DNA from: Amaurobius ferox
Taxonomy: Eukaryota > Arthropoda > Arachnida > Araneae > Amaurobiidae
Direction of reading: 5' to 3'
Assembly: GCA_951213105.1 (NCBI GenBank)
Contig: OX578137.1
Coordinates: 74,251,104 to 74,315,103 of the forward strand
Length of the DNA stretch: 64,000 bases
Shown here: one piece after another, positions 11,207 to 24,610 of the stretch
Layout of the letters: each line of letters starts with the position of its first letter
How positions within the stretch are numbered: position 1 is the stretch's first letter
Notes under the pieces: model-generated
The model's database searches: none
What the model saw: the letters and a program-made list of their open reading frames with translations, nothing else
What the model was told of the DNA's origin: nothing
Program-made: the position numbers and the translations under genes

Positions 11207-11760
11207 TTAAAGAAAATTTTTCATAAGAGTATCCGTTAAAGTAGTAGAATGGCCTTGGCATTTTATCCTTATCCCTGTGTTTTTTACTACAAGAAATGGA
11301 ACTAAAGGCACATCAATCAAAAGATATCTAAAACTTTTGGTGGAAGCTACTTTATCTCTCTTACTCTCAATATGATTTGCATCAATTCCGAAGAAGCTAG
11401 AAGTTATCGGTTCGTCAACTGAAAGACCTCCTACACTAGGAAAGGATTTAGTTATAATCTAAAGCAAATGGAGTTTTTTGGAACCTATTTCCTCGTCACT
11501 TCCGTCTTCTGCATCTTTTGTAACAACAGGCTGTAGACGTCCATTTACTATCAGAAAGTAAAAGTCATTTATTATGTTAGTACTGAATGCATAAATATCA
11601 TGTTCATCAAATCCAAACACATCTTTCTCAATAGTAGCTTCATTTATGAAATCCTTGTCAAAAATGCTGGTAATGTCACATAACTGCGAACAAAACTCTG
11701 GTAGGAAAACCAGTTTACTTTGAATAAATCAAGAATGTCCAAATTACTTAAATAAATATA
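11207..11760 (-). pseudogene. unidentified coding relic (~170 codons, one stop, one frameshift)
   Basis: On the minus strand, 11702 to 11207 reads in one frame for about 165 codons with a single internal TAG at 11459-11461, then ends TAA. Sample segments are LPEFCSQLCDITSIFDKDF, GFDEHDIYAFSTNIINDFYF, SVGGLSVDEPITSSFFGID and RYLLIDVPLVPFLVVKNTG. A second frame just upstream (LSNLDILDLFKVNWF, 11748-11704) looks like the same protein before a one-base shift. At this base composition a non-coding stretch of that length should hold about a dozen stops, so coding origin is likely. Composition is balanced, with acidic patches (EDGSDEE; further down DDNSDDE near 11030). No family is recognised. It may be a transposon ORF, a processed pseudogene or an exon damaged by error. 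Confidence 0.5.
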
Positions 11761-11799
11761 CTCATTGGGGAATTATTTAAACGAACTGTATTACTTTGT

Positions 11800-13400
11800 T
11801 CGTCACGTTAAGTCATACTCTGAAATTAATATAAATTCATATTCAAAAAGGACAAATTAATTTTAAAAACCAAGCAAACTTAATTTAACAAAGATAAGCT
11901 GCAAGTAAAAATGTTACCACTTTAAGGGTCATCGTGTAGGCGTATTTAGATCTATTACTGTTGTCCGCTAATGTACAGGCAGAGAACTCTGCATAATGAA
12001 GAAGCGGTACCATAATCTAAGTCTGACGCCAAATAAGAGTCATTTTAATCAGAGCATTTCTTTAAAATAATGAAAGGTAGACGCAAGGATAACATGTGTT
12101 AAATTAATTTATACAAATTTGATAAGAATACACATTTTCTGTTAATTGCTTTTATGTGCTAATGGTTCGCTTTAAAATAGCAAAGACAAATATATTTTTG
12201 TTAAAAGTAAGTGTATCAACTAATAAAAAATCTATTTCACTTTACATTTGATCTTCCACATTCAAAAACAAATTCAATGGAATTTCGATTTAATGTTATA
12301 GGCCTTCAGCTATTTTCATTGTTACAGTATATTTTTAAAGCTTACACAAATACTTTGGTTTTGAGTAAAAAAGTACATTCTTACCAAAATAAAAAAGAGA
12401 CAAAACAGGAAATATATCTTTTGGTAGATTTTGCTTGTTCAAGAATCAAGGCAGAATAATACATGGCAATGGCACTTTTACTCGCAGCCTAGTTACAGGA
12501 AAAAAACACCGCAAAGAAAAGCATAGAAAACGTGAAAGGGGGAGAGGGTATGCCATAGCTTAAGGCACCCTATGTCATATAACCCAGAAATGTTGTTTTT
12601 GCTTTATGATGAAAATACAAACATGTGTGGAAACAAATAATAGGCTAAAGCCCAAGGTACATTCGCTAAATGGAGGATATTCTGAAACTGCTATATACTT
12701 GGATTCAAAATAGGATAGATTTAACATTTATTATAACAGTATTTTAAGATTAAATGATATTTAGGGCATTTTGACAAATCACTCTTAAACTATTTCATTT
12801 AACAAGCTATTTTAATACTAGATTCTATTTCTCTGATTTGTTTTTACTGAATCAATAATAAATTATTATGGTGACAATGAGTTTGTGAGGTCTATATAAC
12901 TTTGGTTATAATTTCACTCAGTTTACATTCTAAATTTAGATTTACAATAAATTAACAACTTTTTAGAGGTTCAAAGGATTTTTGTACGTATGAATGTATA
13001 AACTAAAATTCCATATACGAAAACTTCTCCAAGGGAGTCAAATGTACATTAAATTGAAGCCACATGCATGGAGAGTATTTTAGCTTAATATTTTAGCTTT
13101 CATACATATTTTTAATTATAATCAAAAGCTCTCTGAAAACGGCCTAAATTGTCTATATTTTATAAGTATCTTGGCTCTAAACATGCAGACTTTCCTAAAC
13201 GTTTTCTAAACTTTTTCTAAATATGCAAACTGGTTTCATCAACAATCTTTCGGGAAAGTGTGAGATCACTATTTGTTGTTATTTGCGTCATCTGCATTAA
13301 GTTATAATTTAACTGTAAGCTAACAACCTATCAGATCTTCGGGATCAGTGACTAATGACAACGCCAGCTTGATAAGCATGCGGATTCTATTGGGATGGAA
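11800..13400. other. AT-rich stretch, nothing recognised
   Basis: Several chance-length open frames are present, but nothing with domain character and no bounded repeat. Confidence 0.4.
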
Positions 13401-14480
13401 ACAAAGTTTTCAATAGATCGCGTTCTAGAAGTGAGTTCCAACTATGTGGTTGTGCCGCGGATGTTTTGTCGAGTTCTGCGATAGATCCCCAGCATTCCAG
13501 ATCTTAGACGACTGTTTGGTTTGATCATGTGGTGCTCAGTTTGAATATGTGTCCTAGATAATTGTTCTGGTGATAATCTAATGTTTTTATCTGAGGTTGA
13601 ATGAGTGCGTAAGGTTGTGAGTAGTATTGTCACTGGTACATGAATGCATTTCTGTGTAATTTCGGTATATTGTTTCATATGCTTACATAGAATAATGTAC
13701 CGAGAGTTTATTTGTTCAAGAAAGGACCCATATAGTTTAGTTAAGTAATATTATTATTTATATTTTACCTTTGTATCTGACCTTTGTATCTTACTCTTGT
13801 ATTTTATCTTTGTGTGCCTGACCGTTAGGAGTGTTGATTGTTTGCTTTTCCGCATGCCGGAAATTAAAATTAAGTTACTTAGGTTTAAAGAAAGTCCCAT
13901 TTAGGAAAAGACTCTACAGAGTTCTTTGCGCACTGCAACGATTATCATATAACAACAGCAATAATTTAGCATGGATATTAACTGATACTCTGCAGGTGGA
14001 CGACAGATGTTTGAGGGGCTGCTGTGGAAATGGGATGCTCATATTTGAAACGGACATGAAAATTTTCGATTTCTAAGCTCTCAACTAATCATATTAGATT
14101 CTTTTGGAACTTAAATTTTAAAAACATTTTCCCGCTCTTTTATTGAAGGAATTTATATTGTGATTTAGATCCTTTTTCACTGTTATATATTGCACTGGGT
14201 TGAATTTTCGATATTGTTGTACAACGTCTGGGGGAGGTTTATGAAGAAGATGTAGATAGTTATTTAGCGAAGTGATTTATGTCGCAATGATGGGTAATAT
14301 TCCAATAAGACCGGAACTGGCAGGACATGGAACCTGGGAGCACGAGAGTTTCGGGCGGACCACTCAAGGACATATTCGGCTATCACGAATCGCGGCTGTA
14401 TGCTGGTGAGATTCGTTACATCAAAACGATACTTCAGCACGTCGATGTGACGATGTCAGAATCATAATTACGACATAAAT
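13400..14480. other. locally GC-richer segment, function unknown
   Basis: Parts of this interval (13430-13640 and 14220-14460) are less AT-rich than the surroundings. They carry short frames of 78-81 codons on either strand without recognisable domains. Three near-identical phrases of the type 'TTTGTATCTGACC / TTTGTATCTTACT / TTGTATTTTATC' form a small local repeat at 13766-13812. It may be old transposon material. Confidence 0.3.
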
Positions 14481-14542
14481 CGATAAATGATAAAGAAATA
14501 TAGCCCAGAACAGCTATCTAATTCCCTCGCATTTATTAGGAG

Positions 14543-16975
14543 ACTAGCAGCATACCCGTTTTTCGTACGGAGTATATAATATAAAGACACTTATAATTCA
14601 GAATCATATTCAAATTATGTGAAAATATTAAATTTATTGCTCCTAAAAAGAAGTTTATGAATATCTGTTCTCATCATGCAAAATTATCTTCACGGGCAGA
14701 TCTGAACAATAAAACATCCTGGCCCCTTTCCAAAGCAAATATACAAAAAATATGAAATTGAATCTATATATTCAAAATAACAGTGTTAAAATTGTATGGG
14801 ACCCCGTAGTATTTATATATTCGAATATTAGAAGATATAACCTGTATTAGTAGATTACATTTATAAATTGAAACTATCAATAAACCCGTAATTGATTCCA
14901 ATATGTGACAGAATGAAAGCACTAAAATTATATGGGAATATATATACATATATATATATCCCCGTACTACTTATATTGTCGCAGATTAGAAAATATGCCT
15001 GTATGTTAGTAGAAGATTACCCTTATTACAATATGAGTCGAAAAAATCTTTGCCGAAATAAAACAGATGACATAATAAATTGAAAATTTCAATTATCCCC
15101 CTAATCTTTATACCAGAATGTCGTAATTGATTCCAATATATGCCAATATATATCAAAATATATGCCTATATACCTGTACTACTTATATTCTCGTAGATTA
15201 GAAGATAACCTGTGCATTTATAGAAGATTACTCGCACAACGTACAATATGTGAGTTTTAACAATTTTTGTCATAATAAAACAATGACATAGAATTAATAT
15301 GAAAATATCAATCATTCCCTGAATCAACAGTCCACGAAAATACCAATAATAATGATGTTTAAATCTGTAGACCGTAATTGATATTATCCAGTCAACAATG
15401 CAATGTCAATGAAATTTAATTTATATACATATCTTTGTTATTCAAATCGGAAAAGATTTAATAAAAATCGTATGCCGCATAAACACATTGGATTTACATC
15501 CGTTGCTAAGCGACATGACATCATTTGTTTCAAATGAATTGATGGGAATCTTATCGTTTGAATAATTCTATCTCCATGGAAGGTTTGGCGACATTTACGT
15601 CAATTTAGCGACAATTTAAAACATCGCCAAATTTATCACCAAGTGGGACTGTAGAACCATTTTGCGACACATTGACGAATAATAATAATAATACTATGCC
15701 CTAACAAAACATTATTAATTAAATTTATTAAGCGCAATTTTATCAATTTTATTATATTTTTATGGATTTGCAAACATTTTATCAATTTGGTGACATTTTA
15801 AAAATTTGCTAAATGTGTTACTAAGAAGCATGGATGGACTGGCCGACAAATGCTACCTAAACATCATTTCAGTACTCTCTTCTGAGAAAACAAATTTAAT
15901 TTAATTGATTTGCGTCGATTTTATCAATTTATCGACATTTCCGTCAATTTGGTAACATTTAAGAAAAGTTGCCAAGTTAGCGATATTCCTCGAAATTCAT
16001 AGCTCTGAATTTGCAGATCTGAAGAATAAAACATCCTATCCCGTTTGCATACACTAAATGAAAACACTGAAATTGCGTTAGAAAATATACCCGTTCTACT
16101 CTTTTTCTGTTTCAACAATCGGCTAAATAAATTTATTGGCTAAACACAATATATGAGTTTATTAGCTAAACACAATATATAAGCTTGAAAACTCTTTATC
16201 AAAATAAAGGAAAGTGATGTACACAGTCCGTAATTAATATAATTAAAAGAACAATCTAACCGTTCATTTACAAAATATATTTTTACATCTATTTATTTAT
16301 TATTCAAATAGAAAAAATAATAACAAATATTAACAAACACCTTTAATTTAATTGCGTTGCTGAGCAACATAATATAATAAAGAATCTTCCTCATAAACTG
16401 CGAAATTAAATAACCATTTTGATCTCTTCCCCATAAAATGCAAAAATAATAACCATTTTGATTTCTTTATACTTTCCATTGTTTAGTAAATGCTTGACCA
16501 TGGAGTTAGATTTTCCATTAAAATTCATGTTTCAAACAATTCATGCTTTCAGATAGTGACTAATTAATGCAAAAATCCTGCACTAAGCTCAGAAATGAAG
16601 TTTTAATTCACGTTGACGTTTTAAACAAACGATTTTCATCCTTTCCGTTTGGATAAACCACGGAGTTAGAGAGTAGATCTCCTAGGATAAAGTTCCGTTT
16701 TTCATTAATATCTCGACAACCCCTGGTATTAGAAACTCGAAACTTGGGCAAAATTTATGGGGGGCTATTTTAAGGCTACTCACAAAATTTCATTAAATTC
16801 GATTCAGCCGTTCTCTCGTGATGATGAGACAAACGAAATATTCGTTTTTCACTAATATCTCGAGAACCACTGGTCGTAAGAACTCAAAATACGGACTAAA
16901 TTTTAAGTGGGGCTATTTCTAGGCTACCCACAAAATTTCATCAAATTCGGTTCAGTCGTTCTCCCGTGATGATGG

Positions 16976-17008
<33 letters not shown>

Positions 17009-17032
17009 ATTTTCATTTTTATTTATATAGAT
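14543..17032 (+). mobile_element. family A repeat, full-length copy 2 (~2.5 kb)
   Basis: It starts ACTAGCAGCATACCCGTTTT and ends (GACA)n then ATTTATATAGAT, matching the copy at 7345-9766 in order and orientation. By eye the two are roughly 80-85% similar with many small indels. No intact coding sequence is present. Minus-strand frames at 8689-8889 and 15924-16118 are homologous to each other only because the repeat is. Confidence 0.7.
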
Positions 17033-17338
17033 ATAGCAAGAAACACACATCAGAATAATTTAAGCATCACTCTCACAAGGAGCGTTTGGAAATCAAAACT
17101 GGCACAGATTTTCAGGATTCGATACATTCTAATTAATGAACAGTAATTTCACAACTTGGATATATTTCCTGGGATCAATCAGGAACGAATTGGTCCAGTT
17201 AACATATTTAATTTCACTATTGCTAGGACAATAGTTTCGGAAAAATTACCTCAAAGTCATACGAAGCCGATCAGCTTGGAAATTCCCATCGCATACTGAC
17301 TCTATAACTCACATTTTATTTCTCTTTCGCAGATTAGT

Positions 17339-17563
17339 CTAATTGTGCTGAAGCGTCACCACGTCATAAAATAATACCAGATTATTTCTGCGTGAAAAAA
17401 CACCAGGCGAATATTCCCCTTGAATTGCATATATTAATGCACGAGGGTGTGCCGTTCCAGGTTGTTTTACTAAATGCTCCACGACTGCGGAAAATGTTGC
17501 GGTATTTGGCAGATTATTAATTTGGAATAAGAATTTAATATTATAATTTGGATATAAAATCAA
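17339..17563 (-). other. unassigned 74-codon open frame
   Basis: The predicted peptide contains LPNTATFSAVVEHLVKQPG and AHPRALIYAIQGEYSPGVF, which is less biased than typical AT-rich chance frames. No domain is recognised, and open frames of this length are expected dozens of times in the window, so it is listed only as a candidate relic. Confidence 0.15.
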
Positions 17564-17614
17564 AATTATTTATTTTTCAAAATTAGATAAACAAATGGTA
17601 GTTTATCGTTGTGT

Positions 17615-17975
17615 ATTTTTAAAGCTAAATCTTGGAATAATATCTTACTTAAAGAAAGATGTGTGTCTGTTTGTCTTTGCAATCTGTAGCAGGAAATCTA
17701 ATAGACCATAAAATTTGGCACACAGGTACCTCAGGAATGCTCCTCGGCGGTATTTTTTTTTAAATTTTGAATTAGTTTTATAGTTATTATATGTTTTAAC
17801 CCGATTTAAAACGATTTTGAGTGATATTCACTCATATCGGTTTCTTAGCAAACGAAACCTTGTCACAAAGTTTCCATCCTTGTACCATCAAAAAGATCAA
17901 AAAATTTTCTTTTAAACACTTTTTGAATGGAATCCATACCATTAATAGGCGAATTTTGGTGAATTTTTAAAATCA
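17615..17975 (-). mobile_element. family F repeat fragment 1
   Basis: The plus-strand phrases 'GTGTGTCTGTTTGTCTTTGC', 'ACGAAACCTTGTC' and 'TTTTGAATGGAATCCATACC' have counterparts at 23640-24000 and 60530-60690. The (TGTC/TGTT) run near 17665 is the equivalent of the GACA-type tract when read on the minus strand. The fragment is non-coding. Confidence 0.4.
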
Positions 17976-17999
17976 TATACTTTTCGTGCGTTTCATACT

Positions 18000-20900
18000 T
18001 CCTCGATATTTATATTACGATATAAGATATTGACGTGCTATCCGACGTTTGATATTTAACAGCAGCTGCTGTATATACCGCACACTGTTCCTAAAAAAAA
18101 TAATTTCGTGAACCCATCCGTTCATTAAATTTTTTAAAAAGCGAACTCTTCATTTTCTTCTTGTCATCGATTCCCGTACTGTCGTTTCTACTACCTCCCT
18201 TATCAGGTCAATTAGCGCATGCGCACAATGGATAGATTCTTAGCATTTGAGGGGAAATTAAGTTCAGGGTAATTCGTTCTAGTTAACTATAAAGGAGGAG
18301 CGCTGGACACGACAGAAAATGCATTTGTGCATTCGATGCAGAAATTTAAAAAGTATATTGACTAAATTTAAAAATATCGTCTGGGTTTAAGACTCAGTTA
18401 TAAGTAACGATTTTACTCTTCTATTTCCTTGAAATATAATTAGCAACACAAAACATCTAAGTACTATATTAGATGAAAATATGTCATGAATACGTTTTCG
18501 TATAGAAAAGAAATTGCTCTCATACGAAGAAATGGGTGAAATATTTCGTATCATGAACAAATAAGCTTTCAATTTACGGCCTTTCAATGAAGCTCTAGAT
18601 AATGCCAAAATTCGTCCTTTATTTATCCGTTTGGAAGGTTTCCAGCTGCGAATAGGAAGAAACTTTCAAACTTGTGTTTTTCTAAATTTTTACTACCATG
18701 AATTGACAGAACTGTCAGAATCGTATTCACAGAAGATTTTCTCCTTAAAGGAGAGACGATCAAAAAGAATTTTTAGTAACAAAGTAAATTTATGGAGAAT
18801 AACTTTGTAACATTAAAGTCAGACGCTTAAAGAAATTCCTCAAAACACATATTTGTTTGGCCAGGACTAGGGAAATTAAATATAGACTGTAAGAATAGCT
18901 ATCCCATAAATTGGTCTTACCTCTCATAAGAAGTAACAAAATATTTACAGAATGCTGTTAAAACTGTCATAATGTTCAAAAGTATAGAAAAGCATCATGA
19001 AAATATACATAAAATTTAAATTTCTGGGGTAAACTATCGTATGTTTTATTCCTTTGTTAAAGTTTTTATAAAGAATATGAAAATGGGTATATACAGTTGT
19101 TTATAACAACTATTTCTTATATATTTTTTTAAAAAACATTATACCGCATTTGAGAAAAGATGTGTTTTAAGCTGTATATACAGTGCCCCCTCTTAATTCT
19201 TTATACACTCCTTTAACTTTCAATGGCAGTATTCTAGAGCTACAGATACAGGGTTCACCAATAAGAAAACGCTTATTCGCGAGCTATTGGGATAGCTTGC
19301 AGTGCCTCTGGTACCGAATTTAAAAAGTTAGAATTGCTATCTCGAAAATGATTAGTAGAAATTTTTAGTTATAAAATTATAGAGCTTTCTCTATTTGGTT
19401 TGGAAAGACGACCAGTATGCCCGTGACAGGTATATAAATGACAGAAAATGAGGTTAACGTAAAGACATAATTATTGTGCCCACCGTTTGTCACAATTTTT
19501 ATACAAGATCCATAGCTTGCTACAAAAAACGGATAATTCTGCATGAATTAAAATTTTCTTATTACAAGGATTATTATATTTCCATTCGTATTTCTCGCCA
19601 TTTTTTCGGAAATATTTCAGTAGTAAACAATATCATTTGCATAAATTAATTATTTCTTTTCATTAACCTAATTCTCTTATTATTTGTGTATACGTTATAT
19701 GCAAACCACACCATACCAGTATTTCCATGGTAAATAGAAAACGTTCTATGTTTTTGTAATTAGAAATTTTCTCCTATCTTACTTCGTTTTCAAGAATAGG
19801 ATTTTAACTTTTTCAATTGGCGTTGCAACCTTTCTCAATTGATAGGGTATAACCGTTTCTCTAAAAGCAAGTCCTGCTAATGCAGCTCTGCGACACTTCA
19901 ATAGAAAGTTAAAAGGATGCACCAGGACTTAATCTGGGCAATATTACAACAATTTAAAAAAATATCTTTATACAAATAACATTGAAACATAGAATACGTA
20001 AAAAAAATGCTGTGGACATGAGGACCCCATTTTCTGATATGGTCTTCGAAAAAGTTTAAATTGCAGAAAAGCATTTATATACAAAAGTACAACCTCTCTC
20101 ATAAATATCTTAAAAGTTTTCATCCATAGTGAAATGTAAGGAAATCATGCTATCTCACAAAAACATCGCTTCCTGATTGAAAATTTTGCACTAAGTACAA
20201 AAGTCCTTAACCATCTTTCAAAACAATTATGAACTCTCAAAATGGTTTGCACCAAGTTCCAGCAGAAAAAAGTTATACTTTCAGCTTCAGAGAAAGTTAC
20301 CTTGGATCTGAAAGTACAGCTCAGGTCCTGCGGTCGCTTGCCACATATCATTTTGAGATTTCATAAAGTTGGAAGAAGGATTTTATTTTTTGCAATTGAT
20401 GGGGAGTTTTTATCCATGAAGTGTTGTTTCTGTAAAATTTCAATATTGTTTGTAGAAATCTTTAACAATATGATTATGCAAAAATTTATGGCAGACATAG
20501 CAAATTGTACTTTTCAGCCGAGTTCTATTTATTCAGGTTTTTATCTTTTTACAATTCTAAATCAAATTTAACTTCAAGTTTAAAATGATGCATTGTCTCC
20601 CACTCGAACACACAAAATGAGCCACCATTCATTAAAACCAGTTTAGTAGTTAAAGCTGTAGTAAGTATTGTAAAACATGATATTTCAAAATTATTTTCTG
20701 GTTTCATCAAAGTTATATTTTAACTGAAAGTACTGAAGACGGAAACCTTAAATCTTCACATTTAAATAAACTAATGAGTCTATAACTGCATCAGATGCGA
20801 TTGCATAAATGTCAAAATGACATCACACCCCTATAGAAAATCCCCACCCCAGTTAATAAATACTTAATTTGTGTTAAACACGCAAATGGTTATATCTGCA

Positions 20901-22200
20901 TGAGATAAAAACATTCCATGTCTATTTTTAAAATTAGCTGCTAGAGGACAGAAGTGCTGTTCATTATATCTTAATTTCATGAAGAAAAAAGATAAGTCAG
21001 AGGGACAGATTTATAAATTTAATAAAAACTAATATAAGTTTAATAAAATTATAACTGAAAATGCAAGAAAAGTTATGACATGACCCAAAAATCATCGTTC
21101 TGGATAATTCTTGAACTTTTAAACTTTGATCCTTGACAGAGTCACTGCAAGTATCTTCAATAAATATAAAAAAACCTCATTTGAATTAAACATTGTAACT
21201 GTATCAATTTAAATTTAAATTTGTTTTTTTCTCTCTCCAAAAAGTTTTTTTTTATATTTAAGACATGACTGTATTTTTCCAGATGTGCTAATGTGCTATA
21301 TTGGTAAAGGAATAAAATAAACAGAACATAAAAAACTCGCTTTGCACATCACAAATTTATAAAACTGAATCCATTGGAAGTTCATCCATATTGTACCCAA
21401 ATATCCAATAGATATGTCTGTCCAGTTATAAAACGAGTAATTTTAAATAATTAAAGCAGAAATTATTATTTGAACCATAACACTATACATTTCGTACACA
21501 TACTTACTTTGCTAGCATTATTTTCTAACCAAAAATCAAATACAGATTATAACTTTCGAAAAAATATACCAATTTTAGTAAAATACACAACATTTTTCTT
21601 ATCGGTATTATGCAATCCTTTCTGACTTTTACAATTTCAAACTTATTTTTAGGCGATTAGAAAGAAATTTTCAGACTCAAAGAAAAGGGTGAAAAATATT
21701 CTTTGATCATCTGGCGAAAGAATGGACAAGATTTTTGAGTTATTGAGGATCAATTTATTTTCGTCTGGAAGAAAAGAAATGTCTCCAAAACTTATTTTAG
21801 TTTCTAAAGATTATTGGTTTCTTCTTCTTCCCTTATTCAACATTATTTTTCTTTACTTTCCGCAGAGTCTTAACTTGTTAGTTCATCTTCATTGATTAGA
21901 AGCTTCAAAGGGCTTTAGAAAGCATCACGCACGAAAATTCTTATAAAAGTTAAAAACTAATTACTTTATAAAAAAAATAGTTTAGTTAAATTTCTGAAAT
22001 TTGATACAATTTGAATTTTTTCATAAATTCATATTACATGTTATTTTCGTCCCCTTGTGCTATAATCAGTATACAAATTAAAAACTTCAATATTTTTTAG
22101 ATTTCGTACTTAAATCATTCTTTTGAAATTGTTCTCAAAGATTCTACAATATTTTTCAAATTGTTAACAGTCCATCAAACTTATGTGTTTGGTTCATTTA
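18000..22200. other. long AT-rich interval without recognised genes
   Basis: Nothing coding, no RNA gene and no bounded transposon is supported in these 4.2 kb. The longest frame (109 codons, 20242-20571, plus strand) is about what chance predicts once in the window and has no domain character. Confidence 0.45.
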
Positions 22201-22208
22201 GTTGATTC

Positions 22209-22352
22209 GTGCTGATACATACTATTTTAAACTATGAATACATACTATTTTATGAATACTATTTTATACTATTTTATACATACTATTTTATACATACTAT
22301 TTTGTACTATTTTATACATACTATTTTATACTATTTTATACTACTATTCTGC
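22209..22352 (+). repeat. TACTATTTTATAC-type tandem repeat
   Basis: About a dozen imperfect copies of 'TACTATTTTA' separated by TA, TACA or GAATA spacers. This low-complexity run creates a tyrosine-, isoleucine- and leucine-rich open frame that is not a gene. Confidence 0.85.
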
Positions 22353-22387
22353 TATGAAGTAAAAATATACTCGTATTTAGAACAATA

Positions 22388-22600
22388 CTCTGATGTGGGC
22401 AACACATAACTTTTCACAAAGAGTTAAATTCAATTTCTCTTTCGCTCGTTTATAATTAAATACATTAATTTTATTGCATAAAATAACATGGATAATGTTC
22501 TAATTAAAATGAATTTGCGATATTAATTCAAATTTCGATTTCATTTAGTAACTGGACTTATTTTCAAATCGATGGGGCATTTTTGCATCGACGTATAAAC
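22388..22600 (+). mobile_element. family E repeat fragment 1 (TCTGATGTGGGCAACACAT head)
   Basis: It begins TCTGATGTGGGCAACACAT and shares 'AACTGGACTTATTTTCAAA' with 39449-39850. The head is the same as that of the family B elements (41534 and 53756), but the body differs, so B and E are related through their 5' termini. The head contains a short inverted repeat, ATGTG...CACAT. Confidence 0.5.
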
Positions 22601-23624
22601 GTATTTTCATTTCAATGTGGCAAAAATACGAACAACTAAAATAACTCGAGATTGGATTGTCCTATAGTTACGGGATTGGTCTGCTTTTAGTCGTTAAAAT
22701 GTACGCATGAAACAAGCATTTACTTAATTCATTCAAGCACAGTAGTTTATATTTTAGATTTTGACGATTTTTGTTTCTGTTTTTCGAATCGCATCAATTC
22801 TAAACAGACTTGTAAAGCTGGATCTCTTTTAAATATCTTTTGATTTACAGTTTTCAGAATAACTTAAATCATATTTAAAAAAAATACTGAAGACAGTTTT
22901 TAAATAATTTACTTCAAAACAAGCAAAAAATTGACATGATTCTTTAGCAATGAGTCGATGCAGCACGATACGCGGATTAAGAAACGATGTACTATATCAT
23001 GCACATTAATATTCGACCAACCATTTTTAGGAGAAAATCAGGTGTTTAGAAGCAATTCGAAATAAACTAATAGCCGAACAAATTATCCTTTAACTGTACT
23101 TTTAAATGCATATCAAATCATTATGGGACGCCATTCCAGCCAATTTGAAAACAGTCATATAATGAAACCAGACAACTATTGGGTTGATATTGAGACGACT
23201 ATCACTCTGACAGACGAGCATAAACGACTGTGAGTTAACTATCAACTTATTCCAGAGTTATGATTTCAAAAGACAAAAGAACTGTCAATTTTGTTTTTGC
23301 AGGTATTGCTGCCGATTTTATTCTGTGAATAAAGAAGGATCTGTCCGAACTGATTACGTTTGTAATATATTTGTTATTGCTGCGTAATAAATATTTTATT
23401 CACATGTCATTTCTGCAAGTTTAATAAAATAGTTTTATACTTCAGCTGATCGCTATTCCATTTCATTTCTCCTTAAATTTTTCATTAATTTTTTTAACTT
23501 TTGAATGAGAAACGCATAGTCTTTACTAATGTAAATACTCTATTTTACTTTTCTGGAGATGAAACCTCGCTGTGCGTCCTAAATCTATTGTTTAAATTAT
23601 ATTTTTATTATACGCTGATAAATA

Positions 23625-24610
23625 AGAAATATTTTTTTTTAATCTTGTATAATAAAAGTAGATGTTTGCATTTCTGTCTCTCTTATCTCTCTGCGTATCG
23701 TCTGTGTATGCGTGTGTGTGTCGTTTGTAACGGAAAATCGAAGCTTCGGACAGCCACAAAATTCTTTACTGGGTTAGCTAAACTCCTGGTACGATAAACC
23801 TCGCAAGATATTTCTAAAATTCCAATTAAATTTTCTATTATTTTATGCTGAAGTAAGACTTTGCGAAATTTTCAGACAAATCGGAATCCTTGGCGATCGG
23901 AAATAATATCAGAGTTTTCAGTCTGGCATCAGCGGAAAGAACAAAGAATGTTCTTTCAAAATATCTTTAAACCGAATCGGGTGGATAATTTCTTCTATAT
24001 TTAATTATTTATTTTTAAATACATAAAAATATGCGTGTTTTATTTTTTCCTTATTTCACCGCATCCAAAAGAGGAAGATAAGCACAATTCTACAAATTGG
24101 CAATAATAGGGGTGTATATCTTTGCATTCTAATAAAACAAGTAAATTACTCTGTTTTCTGATTTTCTCCTTGTAATTTTCGATCCAAAACGTAAAACTCG
24201 AGATTTTCGACTCTATTCTTCTTTTGACTGGCTATTGTCATCACAAACTGGGCGTTGGGAACATTGTACATTTGTGCACATGCGTACGAGCAAGTTGTGC
24301 ACATGCGTGCGAGCATGTGCACATGCGTGCAATGTGCACATGCGTACGAGCAAGTACGAAGTGCACATGCATACGAGTACATGTGCACATGCGTACGAGC
24401 AAGATGTGCACATGCGTACGAGCAACTACGAGCAAGTTGTTGAGAGTGACGACACATGCGTTGAAACTAAAGAATTTGGATTAAAATGAAAGGCGGGAAT
24501 GGTTTGATTCAAAACAGATGATTTGGAACTTTGTGGAGTTATCTGTGTCTGTATTGTTTAGGTAACGAGTGTTTATTTTAAACTCGGGCAACGCTGGGAA
24601 ATTCTTTCTA
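23625..24610 (-). mobile_element. family F repeat copy 2 with internal minisatellite
   Basis: Read on the minus strand it begins near 24610 with 'CCCAGCGTTGCCCGAG', similar in kind to the CCCG...CGGG heads of many arthropod repeats. It ends near 23640 after GACAGAAATG and TTATTATACAAGAT. Internal phrases match 60530-60690 ('GAATGTTCTTTCAAAA') and 17615-17975. It has no coding capacity. The class is unresolved. Confidence 0.4.
24271..24435 (+). repeat. GTGCACATGCG minisatellite (~20-25 bp units, about 7 copies)
   Basis: The core GTGCACATGCGTACGAGCAA recurs about seven times with small variations (GTGCGAGCAT, ATACGAGTAC). Each unit contains the palindrome TGTGCACA. Open frames on both strands, rich in His, Cys, Ala and Met-Arg, arise from the repeat and are not genes. 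It lies inside the family F copy. Confidence 0.9.

Noticed and set aside
20242..20571. 109-codon open frame
   Set aside because: Length is near what chance gives once or twice in a window of this composition; no domain, no repeat of it elsewhere, hydrophobic and Lys/Ile/Phe-biased.
24146..24489. Several Cys/His-rich open frames that look zinc-finger-like
   Set aside because: They appear in several frames on both strands because the GTGCACATGCG minisatellite lacks stops; the spacing does not fit any zinc-finger family.
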